A model generated the notes under the pieces. The model did no database searches. It saw nothing but the letters and a program-made list of their open reading frames with translations, and had not been told where the DNA came from. This document shows, in pieces, positions 41,875 through 51,000 of a stretch of DNA of 64,000 bases. Every line of letters starts with the position of its first letter. Position 1 is the first letter of the stretch. The DNA is taken from positions 1 to 64,000 of the forward strand of contig JBHIET010000008.1 in assembly GCA_046760785.1 (NCBI GenBank), written 5' to 3'. Made by a program: the position numbers and the translations under genes. The DNA comes from JBHIET01 sp046760785 (GTDB lineage Bacteria; Chloroflexota; Anaerolineae; B4-G1).

Positions 41875-44800
41875 ATGTTACTCAAGCACCTCACACTTCA
41901 GGGGTACAAATCCTTTGCCACCAAGACCGAGTTTCTGTTCCCTACTGGCATCACGGCCATCGTCGGCCCGAATGGCTCGGGCAAGAGCAATATCGCCGAT
42001 GGGATTCGATGGGTGCTGGGCGAGCAGAGCATGCGTGCGCTGCGGGGCAAGTCCACCGCCGACATGATCTTCGGGGGCGGACGACGCCGCGCCCGGGCCG
42101 GTATGGCCGAAGTCTCCTTGACGCTCGACAATTCCAGCGGATGGCTACCTATAGAGTTTGGCGAGGTTGCGATCGCCCGCCGTGCCTATCGCTCCGGCGA
42201 GAACGAGTATCTCATCAACGGGTCGCGGGTTCGGCTGCGCGACGTCAACGAGTTGCTGGCGGAAAGCGGCCTCAGCCAACGCGCCTACACTGTCATCGGC
42301 CAGGGGTTGGTGGATGCGGCGCTCTCGCTGCGACCCCAGGAGCGGCGCGCACTCTTTGAGGAGGCCGCCGGTATCAGCCTCTACCGCGCCCGGCGGGAGG
42401 ACGCCGTCCGGCGATTGGACGAGACACAGCGCAACCTGGAGCGCGTTCACGACATCATTAGTGAGATCACCCCACGCCTGCGTCGGCTGGAGCGGGAGGT
42501 GGAGCGGGTAGAGGAGCATCGCCGACTGACGGCTCACCTGGAGCGGTTGCAGCGCACCTGGTATGGCTATCAGTGGGGATGCCAGCAGGCCGCGCTGGAT
42601 CGTGTCCTGAAGAGAGCCTCCGTCCTGGAATCCAGCCTGGAGGCACAGCAGCGGGAAGCGTCTGAGTTGAGCGAACGACTGATCCAACTGCGCCGGCAGG
42701 AGGGCGAACTGCGCGCCAGGCTGCGCGATTGGCACCGCGAAAGTGCCGATCTTCACGATCACGCCAACGATGTGCAGCGCGAACTGGCCGTGGCAGAGGA
42801 GCGTACGCGGTTGTGGAAAGTCCGGCGCGAGGAACTGCTGGCCGAACTCGAGCCGCTGAGCGGCCAACAAAAGGCGCAGGCAGAGAAAGCCGCCCAAGCT
42901 CAAGCTCAGGTGGAGCGACTGGAACGCGAGCTGGTGGAGCGCAAGACCCGCTTGGCGGACCTGGAGCAGGAATGGGCGACCGCAAAGGAACAGGCTCAGG
43001 AATCGGCCCGGCAGCACGCCCAGGTGGAGCAGGAGGTGCGTGTCCGCCGCGCGAGGCTGGAACGTCTGAATCAGACACTCATCGAAGCCCGCGCGGAGGC
43101 AGCCCGTCTGGCGGGTGAGCAGGAGGCGCTCAGCCGGACGCACGACGGGTGGTTTGCTGACGATGCTGGCGTCCAGGCGTTGCCCTTCGACAGGCTCAGG
43201 ACGTTGCTCCAGGCCGATCTGGATGGCGTCGTCGGGCCGCTGGCAGCGTTGATTCGGGTGATTCCTGAGTGGCAGCACGCCATCGAAGCGGCGCTGGGCG
43301 CTGACCTGCGGGCTATCGTTGTGGAACGTGCTTCCGTCATCGAGAAGGTGCACCGGCTCCTCGAGTCTGCAGGAGGACGGCTGACGCTGCTGCCGCTGGA
43401 TAGCCTTCGCCCAGCCCCGCCGTTGCCCCCGACCGCTCTCCGCGCCGCCGACGTCGTCACCTGCGACGAGGGTGTGCGACCGGCGGTTGAGGCGTTGCTG
43501 GGGGCTGTGGCCCTGTGCGACGACCTGCAATCGGCCCGCGCGCTGCTTCCTGCTATGCCCCCGGGGAGCCGCTGCGTCACCGCCACGGGCATCGTCCTGC
43601 GGGCCGATGGCGCGCTCTCGGTGGGACAGGCCAGGACAAGCGCCATCTCTGCCGATGAGTGTGCGCAATTGAGTGAGACCCGCCAGCGCTGCCAGGAGAT
43701 CGAGGGGCAGCAGCGGACAGAGGCCGAACGGATCGTGGCGCTGGAGGCTGAGTTGGAAGGATTGTCCAAGCAGGCAACCGCTGCCAGGGAGGAGGCGGCG
43801 CGCATCGTCCGGGAGACGCTGGGGAAGGCTCGCACCGAGGTCGCGGTGGCCGAGGAGGCGCTGCGCAACCAGCAGACAGCTCTACAGCGGGAGACGGCGC
43901 TGCTGGAGCCGCTTCAAACGCAGGGGGCGGCACGCCGCCAGCGGGTGAAGGAACTGGAGGCCGAGCACGCTGCCATCGTTGCCCACGTCAGGGAGCAGCG
44001 CGTAGCAGCCTCGGAGATGGAGGCTCAACTACGTCAGGTGCGCGAACGCATTCAGCCGGCTGAGGAGAAACTGATACGGTTTCGCGATGAACAGATGGCG
44101 CTGGAGGAGCAGGAGCGACGTGCCCGCGACCGGGTGCACGATGCGGAGGGTCGTCTCGGCCGCGCCCAACTGGAGGTCGCCCGCTGCCGGGACGAGCTCC
44201 AGTTGCTGGCCCGACGCATTGAGGAAGACCTGGGGCTGGTCGAACTGGAACTGGCGGAGAGCGTCACGGCACAGACCCCGTTGCCGCTGCAACCGCTGGT
44301 CTCCCATCTCCCCGTCGTCGAGGAATTGCCCAGAGGTTTGCAGGAGGAGATCCAGCGGATCAAGGCCCGCCTCCGACGATTTGGGTCGGTCAATCCCAAT
44401 GCCCCTGCCGAGCATGCCGAGGTACAGGAGCGGCATCGCTTCCTCAGCGAGCAAGCGGCCGACCTGGAGACGGCCTCGGCCCAATTGCGCCAAGTGGTGG
44501 CCGAATTGGACGAACTGATGGAGACCGCCTTCCGGGAGACGTTCGATGCGGTGGCGACCAGCTTCTCCGAGACCTTCACGGCCCTGTTCGACGGTGGCGC
44601 TGCCCGGCTGGAGTTGACCGAGCCCGACGACCTGATGAATACTGGCGTGGATATCATCGCCCGGCCTCCGGGCAAGCGCGCGCAGCGGTTGGCGCTCCTC
44701 TCCGGTGGGGAGCGGGCATTGACCGCGACCGCGCTCCTGTTCGCCCTTCTCCGCGTCAGCCCGACCCCCTTCTGCGTGCTCGACGAGGTGGACGCAATGC

Positions 44801-44973
44801 TCGACGAGGCGAACGTGGCCCGCTTCCGCACTCTGCTGGAGGAGTTGGCACAGCAGACCCAGTTCATCCTCATCACCCACAACCGGGTCACCATCGAGGC
44901 CGCCGATACCCTGTACGGCGTTTCGATGGGTGCGGATGGAGTCTCGCAGGTGGTGTCGCTCAAGTTGGATTAG
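41875..44973 (+). CDS. smc: Chromosome segregation SMC protein
   Basis: SMC dimers entrap and compact DNA. The protein has Walker A GPNGSGKSNIADGIRW near the N-terminus, long coiled coils (about 170-430 and 580-830), a hinge around 440-560 (DGVVGPLAALI ... SVGQ), signature LSGGERALTATALLFALL and Walker B CVLDEVDAMLDEAN. At 1032 residues it is roughly 150 shorter than typical bacterial SMC (about 1180), from shorter coils. Just before the hinge, FDRLRTLL is encoded by the CCTTCGACAGGCTCAGG repeat. ScpA/ScpB genes are not in the window. Confidence 0.93.
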   Translation: MLLKHLTLQGYKSFATKTEFLFPTGITAIVGPNGSGKSNIADGIRWVLGEQSMRALRGKSTADMIFGGGRRRARAGMAEVSLTLDNSSGWLPIEFGEVAIARRAYRSGENEYLINGSRVRLRDVNELLAESGLSQRAYTVIGQGLVDAALSLRPQERRALFEEAAGISLYRARREDAVRRLDETQRNLERVHDIISEITPRLRRLEREVERVEEHRRLTAHLERLQRTWYGYQWGCQQAALDRVLKRASVLESSLEAQQREASELSERLIQLRRQEGELRARLRDWHRESADLHDHANDVQRELAVAEERTRLWKVRREELLAELEPLSGQQKAQAEKAAQAQAQVERLERELVERKTRLADLEQEWATAKEQAQESARQHAQVEQEVRVRRARLERLNQTLIEARAEAARLAGEQEALSRTHDGWFADDAGVQALPFDRLRTLLQADLDGVVGPLAALIRVIPEWQHAIEAALGADLRAIVVERASVIEKVHRLLESAGGRLTLLPLDSLRPAPPLPPTALRAADVVTCDEGVRPAVEALLGAVALCDDLQSARALLPAMPPGSRCVTATGIVLRADGALSVGQARTSAISADECAQLSETRQRCQEIEGQQRTEAERIVALEAELEGLSKQATAAREEAARIVRETLGKARTEVAVAEEALRNQQTALQRETALLEPLQTQGAARRQRVKELEAEHAAIVAHVREQRVAASEMEAQLRQVRERIQPAEEKLIRFRDEQMALEEQERRARDRVHDAEGRLGRAQLEVARCRDELQLLARRIEEDLGLVELELAESVTAQTPLPLQPLVSHLPVVEELPRGLQEEIQRIKARLRRFGSVNPNAPAEHAEVQERHRFLSEQAADLETASAQLRQVVAELDELMETAFRETFDAVATSFSETFTALFDGGAARLELTEPDDLMNTGVDIIARPPGKRAQRLALLSGGERALTATALLFALLRVSPTPFCVLDEVDAMLDEANVARFRTLLEELAQQTQFILITHNRVTIEAADTLYGVSMGADGVSQVVSLKLD
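43183..43200 (+). repeat. CCTTCGACAGGCTCAGG-type repeat in smc
   Basis: The repeat is translated as PFDRLR immediately before the hinge. The other copy, in the opposite orientation, is at 39914-39932. Confidence 0.75.
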
Positions 44974-45067
44974 CGGTAGTGCGCCGAGACGGGAAAGAGT
45001 GTCAACGCCCTGATCAACAACCTGACGCGAGCCTTGCAGAAGGCGCGCGGAGCGAGGAGAAAGCCGG

Positions 45068-46096
45068 TTGCTAACCGCCAATAGTCAAAAGCCAACTGCC
45101 AACTGCCAACAGCCAACAGCTAGCGGCCACATCGCCATCCTGACCACTGGCGGCACCATCGCCATGCAGTACGACGCTGCGGCGAGTGGGGCCGTGCCCA
45201 CGCTGGGGGCCGCCGATTTCACCGCCGCGCTGCCTTCGGGCCTGCCGGAACTGCGAACCGAGGAACTGGTCAACCTGCCCAGCTCCCACTTTACGCTGGA
45301 GACGCTGCAGACCATCTGCGAGCGGGTGGCCGCGCTGGCAGCAGAGCCGGACGTGCAGGGCATCGTCATCACCCACGGTACCGACACTCTGGAGGAGACC
45401 GCCTACCTGCTCGACCTGACCGTGCCGGGGGAGAAACCCATCGTGCTCACCGGCGCGATGCGCACCGTCTCCGACGTGGGTTACGAGGGCTACGCGAACC
45501 TCCTGGCTGCCGTTCGCGTCGCGGCTGCACCGCAGGCGCGAGGGCTGGGCACAGTCGTTGTCCTCAACGACGAGATTCACGGTGCGCGGCACGTCACCAA
45601 GATGCACACGCTCAGCCCGGCCACCTTTCGGTCGCCCGGCTGGGGGCCGCTGGGCCGCGTGGAGGGGGACGGGGTCATCATCGAGCGCAGGCCGGAGCGA
45701 CGTGTGCTTCCCTGGCATGGCCTGGAGCCGCGCGTACCGCTGATCAAGCTGGCGGTGGGTATGGAGCCTGACCTGCTGGAGGACGCGCTGGCGCGAGATG
45801 TCCGGGGCGTGGTCGTCGAGGCGCTGGGCGGGGGGCGCGTGCCCACGTGGTGGTTGTCTCCCATCGAGCGAGCGCGGAGCCGGGGCGTGACCGTGGTGAT
45901 CGCCAGCCGCTGTCCCTCCGGCCGGGTGTGGGATGGTTACGGCTATCCGGGAGCGTACCACACCCTGGCCGACCTGGGGTGCCTGTTTGCCGAGGGGCTG
46001 AACGGGCAGAAGGCGCGCATCAAGTTGATGGTCGTGCTGGCGGCTGCGCAAAGCGCCGACGAGGTGGCGGAACTGTGGGGGAAGGTGGATCGCTGA
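45068..46096 (+). CDS. ansA: Type I-like L-asparaginase
   Basis: The enzyme hydrolyses asparagine. It shows ILTTGGTIAM (first catalytic Thr), IVITHGTDTLEETAYLL (second Thr, Asp) and PIVLTGAMR, with the C-terminal SRCPSGRV block. No ATG precedes the fold: the best start is TTG at 45068, and the first 19 residues (ANSQKPTANCQQPTAS) are encoded by four GCCAAC(T/A) heptamers. Normal family members begin about where HIAILTTGG occurs, so a repeat expansion has probably displaced or extended the start. The 94 bases upstream contain no gene. Confidence 0.82.
   Translation: MLTANSQKPTANCQQPTASGHIAILTTGGTIAMQYDAAASGAVPTLGAADFTAALPSGLPELRTEELVNLPSSHFTLETLQTICERVAALAAEPDVQGIVITHGTDTLEETAYLLDLTVPGEKPIVLTGAMRTVSDVGYEGYANLLAAVRVAAAPQARGLGTVVVLNDEIHGARHVTKMHTLSPATFRSPGWGPLGRVEGDGVIIERRPERRVLPWHGLEPRVPLIKLAVGMEPDLLEDALARDVRGVVVEALGGGRVPTWWLSPIERARSRGVTVVIASRCPSGRVWDGYGYPGAYHTLADLGCLFAEGLNGQKARIKLMVVLAAAQSADEVAELWGKVDR
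45091..45118 (+). repeat. Heptanucleotide tandem repeat GCCAAC(T/A) x4
   Basis: Two GCCAACT and two GCCAACA units in a row form the beginning of the asparaginase gene. Seven-base periodicity recurs at 1614-1634 and 1713-1747. Confidence 0.85.
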
Positions 46097-46440
46097 ACTC
46101 ATTGGAACTGGCCCGGCGTATCGTGGAGCTGATCGCCGATAAAAAGGGCGAGGATGTGTTGTTGCTCGACATTCGGGACATCTCCATTCTGGCTGACTAC
46201 TTTGTCATCGGCAGTACGACCAGCGAGCGACAGGCGAAGGCTATCGTCGAGGACGTGAGGCAGGAAGCGAAGGAGGCGTTCGACGTCAGACCGCTGCACA
46301 TTGAGGGGGAGCCCACCAGTGGATGGATTCTGATGGATTATGGCAGCGTCGTCGTCCACCTGTTCACGCCGGAGATGCGGGCTTACTACGATCTGGAGGC
46401 CCTGTGGCGGGATGGGCGAATCGTGGTGCGGATGCTGTGA
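46075..46440 (+). CDS. rsfS: Ribosomal silencing factor RsfS
   Basis: RsfS (Iojap family) binds L14 and blocks subunit joining when nutrients are low. The protein has the family sequence SLELARRIVELIADKKGEDVLLLDIRD, LADYFVIGSTTSERQAKAI and GWILMDYGSVVVHLFTPEMRAYYDLEALW. I place the start at the GTG at 46075, preceded by GAGGTGGCGGAA and overlapping the asparaginase end; TTG at 46102 is an alternative that drops nine residues. It gives 121 residues, normal for the family. Confidence 0.88.
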   Translation: MGEGGSLNSLELARRIVELIADKKGEDVLLLDIRDISILADYFVIGSTTSERQAKAIVEDVRQEAKEAFDVRPLHIEGEPTSGWILMDYGSVVVHLFTPEMRAYYDLEALWRDGRIVVRML

Positions 46441-46444
46441 CTAA

Positions 46445-46622
46445 CTTGACAATGTCACATTCGGCCGGAGGCTCTCAGCCCTCGTCTCCGAGGGCGTGTC
46501 CTCTGGGCAAATCTCGCCTGAGACGCCCCCGAGGCTTCGTCCTGAGGCTCAGCCCGAAGGGACGGGGGCTACGAGCACTGGCGAGCAGGTGTAGCTTGCC
46601 TTATGTTAACTGATATTGTCAA
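46445..46622. mobile_element. MITE-like element with TTGACAAT(G/A)TCA ends
   Basis: TTGACAATGTCA (46446-46457) and TGATATTGTCAA (46611-46622) are inverted at 11 of 12 positions, and ACTAA occurs outside both ends (46440-46444, 46623-46627). Inside is a GC-rich module with GAGACGCCCCCGAGGCT that also occurs at 54281-54310. No gene is inside. Confidence 0.65.
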
Positions 46623-46637
46623 ACTAATCCGCCGTGA

Positions 46638-48029
46638 TTACTTTACCGTCAGCGCGTCGCTTTCCGACCGGCCCCACACCTCTGGCGCGTACATCAGATA
46701 GACCTGGACCGGCAGTACGTGAAAGTCGCCATCGTGAGTCGCGCGGGCCAGGTAGGTGTAGACGTGCCGCCCTCGCTCAAGCTGTGTGTTGAAGAAGACC
46801 ACCCTGTCGTCCAACACGTCCTTGCGGTTGTAGCCGTACTCCCGCCAGTGCCTGCCCTCCCCCTCACCGGCGACGAAGCTCGTCGTCGCCAGTCGCTCGT
46901 TCAGCCCCTCGAAGCCCGCCGGCAGCGGGTCCTCGACGATCACGTACCACATCTCCTCCGGTGCTTCGACCGTCAGCCGCACCTGCACCAGGTCGCCGCG
47001 GGTGACGCTGCTGATGGGCCGGCCGGTGGTCGGGTCGAGGTACTCGCGAGTGACGCTGATTGCGCCTGCGGCCTTGATCCGTTCGCGTGCGACGTACATA
47101 CGGCTCAGCAGCGTGTAGTAGAGTGGTCCTTCCCCCCGCTTGAGGATGCGCACGCGGTTGCGGCCCGGCCGGAGGGAAGCGGTCGGGATGGTGATGACTG
47201 CCTGGCCGGAGGAGAGAGGGCCTGAGTGCAGCAACTCGCCGTTGAGGTGGACTTCATAGGTGTAGTCGGCGGCGGACTCGCGGCTGGCGACGACATAGTC
47301 GGAGAGTGCCAGCAGCGCGAAGGCGGTCTCCTGCGTGGTCCCCCAACTGGCGCCTTGCCGCTGTCGCATCAGCCAACGCACCACTTTGGGCACGAGCGGG
47401 TTTTGCGGGTCCACCCGCGCCAGTCCGTCGAGCGCCATCGCCGTCGTGCGCGTCGTCGAGGCCATCGTCTTCTGCCGGTAGACGCCGTCCTCCAGGCCAG
47501 TCGGCCAATACGCCTCGTCCTCCGTCACCACCGCCTCGGCGGCCAGTTCCGCTACCAGTGCCCGCGCCCTTTCCTCGTCGCCCAGGTGCGTCAGCGCCAC
47601 CGCCAGCGCCGCCCGGCTGAAGGGGTCGAGCGTCGCGTCGTCGGCCAGCGTGCGGGTGGGGGTGATCTCGCCATACCCGGCCACGGCCAGCGCGTAGAGG
47701 GAGTAGGCGCGCGTGCGCACGTCCATCCCGTCCAGTTGCCCCCGCAGCCAGTCCGCCCCCCGCCCGATCACCCCCTCGTCCACGGCAAAGCCCGCGTCCC
47801 GCGTGGCCGCCAGCCCAAAGAGGACGTAGGCGGTCTGGTAGGGGTGTGAGGTGTCGTCGAACCACCAACCCCAGCCGCCGTCGTTGTGTTGGAAGCCGTA
47901 CAGTTTCTGCAGGCCCAGTTCGACCATCGGAGGCAGGTCGGCCTCCAGTCGCTCGTTCCGCACGCCCAGTTTGTCGAACGCTTGCGCCACCAGCGCGTTG
48001 GGGAGCACACGGCTCATCGTCTGCTCCAC
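46638..48029 (-). CDS. Alpha-2-macroglobulin family protein, C-terminal part after the in-frame UGA
   Basis: The frame continues directly after UGA 48032-48030 with V-E-Q-T-M-S-R-V-L-P-N, the thioester motif lacking only its Cys. It then encodes the alpha-helical thioester domain (GFQHNDGGWGWWFDDTSHPYQ, repeated helices to about 47300) and the C-terminal beta-rich receptor-binding-like domains to 46638. 463 residues in this piece. GTG is the codon after UGA and might be used to restart, but there is no Shine-Dalgarno site before it. The domain cannot form a normal thioester without the missing residue. See the 48002-48032 entry. Confidence 0.85.
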   Translation of the reverse strand: MEQTMSRVLPNALVAQAFDKLGVRNERLEADLPPMVELGLQKLYGFQHNDGGWGWWFDDTSHPYQTAYVLFGLAATRDAGFAVDEGVIGRGADWLRGQLDGMDVRTRAYSLYALAVAGYGEITPTRTLADDATLDPFSRAALAVALTHLGDEERARALVAELAAEAVVTEDEAYWPTGLEDGVYRQKTMASTTRTTAMALDGLARVDPQNPLVPKVVRWLMRQRQGASWGTTQETAFALLALSDYVVASRESAADYTYEVHLNGELLHSGPLSSGQAVITIPTASLRPGRNRVRILKRGEGPLYYTLLSRMYVARERIKAAGAISVTREYLDPTTGRPISSVTRGDLVQVRLTVEAPEEMWYVIVEDPLPAGFEGLNERLATTSFVAGEGEGRHWREYGYNRKDVLDDRVVFFNTQLERGRHVYTYLARATHDGDFHVLPVQVYLMYAPEVWGRSESDALTVK

Positions 48030-48032
48030 TCA
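48002..48032 (-). other. In-frame UGA at the thioester Cys codon, with a stem-loop behind it
   Basis: Codon 1311 of the alpha-2-macroglobulin frame is TGA (48032-48030), in the context D-Y-P-F-G-(UGA)-V-E-Q-T, where the family has Cys (GCxEQ). Starting two bases later, GGAGCA and TGCTCC form a 6-bp stem, continued by A-C-G/C-G-T above a G-G mismatch, with loop ATGAGC. A bacterial SECIS-like function is possible, but the loop is nearer to the UGA (12 nt) than in the E. coli fdhF element. A plain nonsense mutation of TGC/TGT is the simple alternative. Confidence 0.6.
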
Positions 48033-51000
48033 GCCGAATGGGTAGTCAATCAGATACTCCAACCCATCCAGGAGGCTGGAGACGATGGAGGCCGCGAGGC
48101 GGATTTCGACGTCCGAGACGTCGGTGAGTAGATCTGACGGCGCCAGCACCCATTCGCCGACCTCAGTCTCGACTGGGCCGGAGGCGGTGTACAGGTCGGG
48201 CATGGCGAGGGGGAGGATGGGCAGTGAGAGCGCGACCGCGTCCCGGCCGGCCTCGCCGACGACGCCGACGGTCACCTGCGCCTGGCCCAGCCTCGTCGCG
48301 ATCACCGGCCAGCCAACGACGGCCGTTCCTCCGGCCTCGACGTACACCTCCTGGGTCGGTTCCGCGTCGTCGAGCGTCAATCCCGTCAACTCGACCCGCG
48401 CCGTGACCGTCATCCCCGCGTCGGTATAGTTGTGGACGATGGCCCGCAGTGTGACGCGGTCGCCCTGCACCAGGAAGCGAGGCAGGAGCGGGCGCACCAG
48501 CAGTGGCTGGGCGACGGTCACCCTGGCCGTCTGCTGGCCGACTCGGGTATCCGCCGTGACCGCCCGCACGACCGCCCGCCAGGAGGTGAGCGAATCTGGG
48601 AGGCGGACGTGCACGTGGGCCACGCCGTTCTCGTCGGTCTCGATGGCCGGGTCCCAGAAGGCGGTGTCGGGAAAGTCGGCGCGGGGGCCGCCGGAGCCGA
48701 GGTCACCACCACCGCCACCGCCACCCATCCCGCCGCCCAGGTAGCGTGTGGGCTGCAGGGAGTCGAAAGTGCGCACCAGGTCGGCGCGGGGGGCGTAGAA
48801 GGCGTCAAAGATGGGGGGCGTCTCGTCCTCGGCTAGGGCGAAAATCGCCTCGTCCACCAGCGCCAGTGAGAACTGGGCTTGCACCGGGTTGCCCAGCGCG
48901 TCGCTCACTTGGACGGTGAAGAGGGCCTCGTCGCGGGGGGCGTACTTCTCCCGGTCGGGGGTGATGCTCACCGTCAGCCGACGGTCCTCGGCGGGCACGA
49001 GGAGTTGAGTGCGGGCGGTGAGCAATCTCCCCTCCGGGCGCGTCCGGTACCAGTATTCGTTCTCCACAGGCTCGGCCCACACTGCGACGGCGACGTGGAC
49101 GTTGGGGACGTCGTCGGGGAGGATCTCGGCCGGCAGCGTGGTCATGCCTTTCTCCAGATGGACGACGGCCTCGCGGCGGGTGGTGCCGCGCTCAAAGGTC
49201 AGCAACGCCGGGCCGCTCACCGGCGAAACGATGACCAGTTGGGCCACGTCGCCCGGCCTGTACTCGGCGCGGTCGGCGCTGATGCGCAGTTCGTCACTCT
49301 GGCCGGTGTACCACGGGGCGCTGTCGTCGTAGACCCAGAGGTAGGTGCCGGCGGATACGGGCCGCTCTTGTTCGTCGCTCCCTTCGGCGCGGACCTGGTA
49401 CCAGCCCTGTTCGGTCACGTGGAGCGTCGTCGCCGCTTCGCCCCGCGCGCCGGTGGTCACCCGCGTCCGGGCGACCGGGTTGTCGTAGGTGCCGGTAGCG
49501 GGGTTCCAACCGTACACGCCGACGGTGACCTCGGCTCCGGCCAGCGGCCGGCCGTGGTAGTCGCGGGCGAGGAGGCGGACGGGGATAGGCTCGCCCGGCT
49601 CGTAGCCGTACCGTTCGATGTCCAGATGGAGGCCGAAGGTGGCCGGGTGGATGACGACGCGAGCGTGGTCGCTTACCGCCAGGCCGCTCTCGTCGCTCAC
49701 CGTCGCCTCGATGCTCCAGGTTCCCCGATCGTCGTTGGGCTGCGTCGGGAGAGTGATGGTGAGGAGGCCGTTGCTATCTGTGCGGCCAATGCGCCGCAGC
49801 TCATTTTTGGGGTAGGTGTAATGCTCCCCGTCCCACCACGGATCGCCGTAGGCGACGTAGGGCAACACTGTGACACGGGCGTTGGCGACCGGCTCGCCGA
49901 AAAAGTAGCGCGCTGCGACGGTGACGGTGAGCGGGTCGCCGGCGATGATTTGATCGTCGTAGGGAGTGACGGCCACTTCATAGTCGGGCTTGCGGTAGGC
50001 TTCGACCTTGAGCGATTGGCGGCTGGTCTCGCCCAGCGCGGCGACTTCGACGTGGTAGGTGCCGACGGTGCCGTCTTCGGCCAGTTCGAAATCAGTGTAG
50101 ACGGCGCCAAAGTCGTCGGGTGTGAGGTTGCGGACGGCAAGCACGTTGTCGCGGGCGTCACGCAAACGGACGGTGACCTCGGTGTCGGGAGGGATGAGGC
50201 TGTAGGCGGCGTCGTCGTCGCGGCGGAGCACCGCCCGCACGTGCACCGTCTGGCCGGGACGGTAGATGGGGCGGTCGGTGTAGGCGTAGATGCGGACGGT
50301 CTGGCTGCGAGGGGGCGACTTCCACCACCACGACCAGCCGCCCTCCTCCCACTCGTTGCTCAGTCCGCTGACGGTGAGCTCGTTCCCCAGCCGACCGACG
50401 ACGATGAGCGGCTGGGGGTCCACGGTGATGGTTGTGCGCAAGAGGCCGCGCTCCTCGGTGTTGCCCTCGGCGACGAGCGTGCCGTCCCGGTCGTAGACGC
50501 GCACCTGCATACCGGGCACGGGGCTGTGGTTGGCCATCCGCGTCCCCCAGACGAGGACCTGGTGTTGCGCGTACGCACCCCGGCCCACACTGCTCTGCTT
50601 CACGACGAGGGCGTTCCGGCTGAGGACGATGATGAGCTGGTCGCTGATCGTGCCGTAGCGCGCCTCCAGGACGTAAAGCCCCGGCGGGAGATCGGCCGGC
50701 AGCGCAACTTCCGTCCTCCCAGGGTCCTGCCGCCAGCGGGTGATCAGTGGGAGGTCGGCCGTCTCGACTGAGCGATCCTCGGAGGGGCCAATGCCCCGGA
50801 AGGCGGAGCAGTAGCGGTCGAGGAACTGTTCCAGGCTGAGGTCGTAGACGCGCAACTCTATCTGCTGCGCGACTTTGGCCTCCAGTTGTACCGTTCGTTG
50901 GCCGTCGGCGTCCACCACCTGGACGTTGGGGCCATAGCCGAAGGAGACCCACCCCTCCACCGGCCTGGCGTGGAAGGTCCAGCCGTAATCGCGGCGCAGC

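Noticed and set aside
44974..45067. Frame reading VNALINNLTRALQKARG between smc and ansA, faintly like ATP synthase gamma
   Set aside because: Only about 20 residues, no start or supporting context; the similarity is too weak to name.
48879..50771. 630-codon plus-strand open frame opposite the alpha-2-macroglobulin
   Set aside because: The His/Val/Gly/Asp-rich composition without motifs is typical of an antisense shadow in high-GC DNA.
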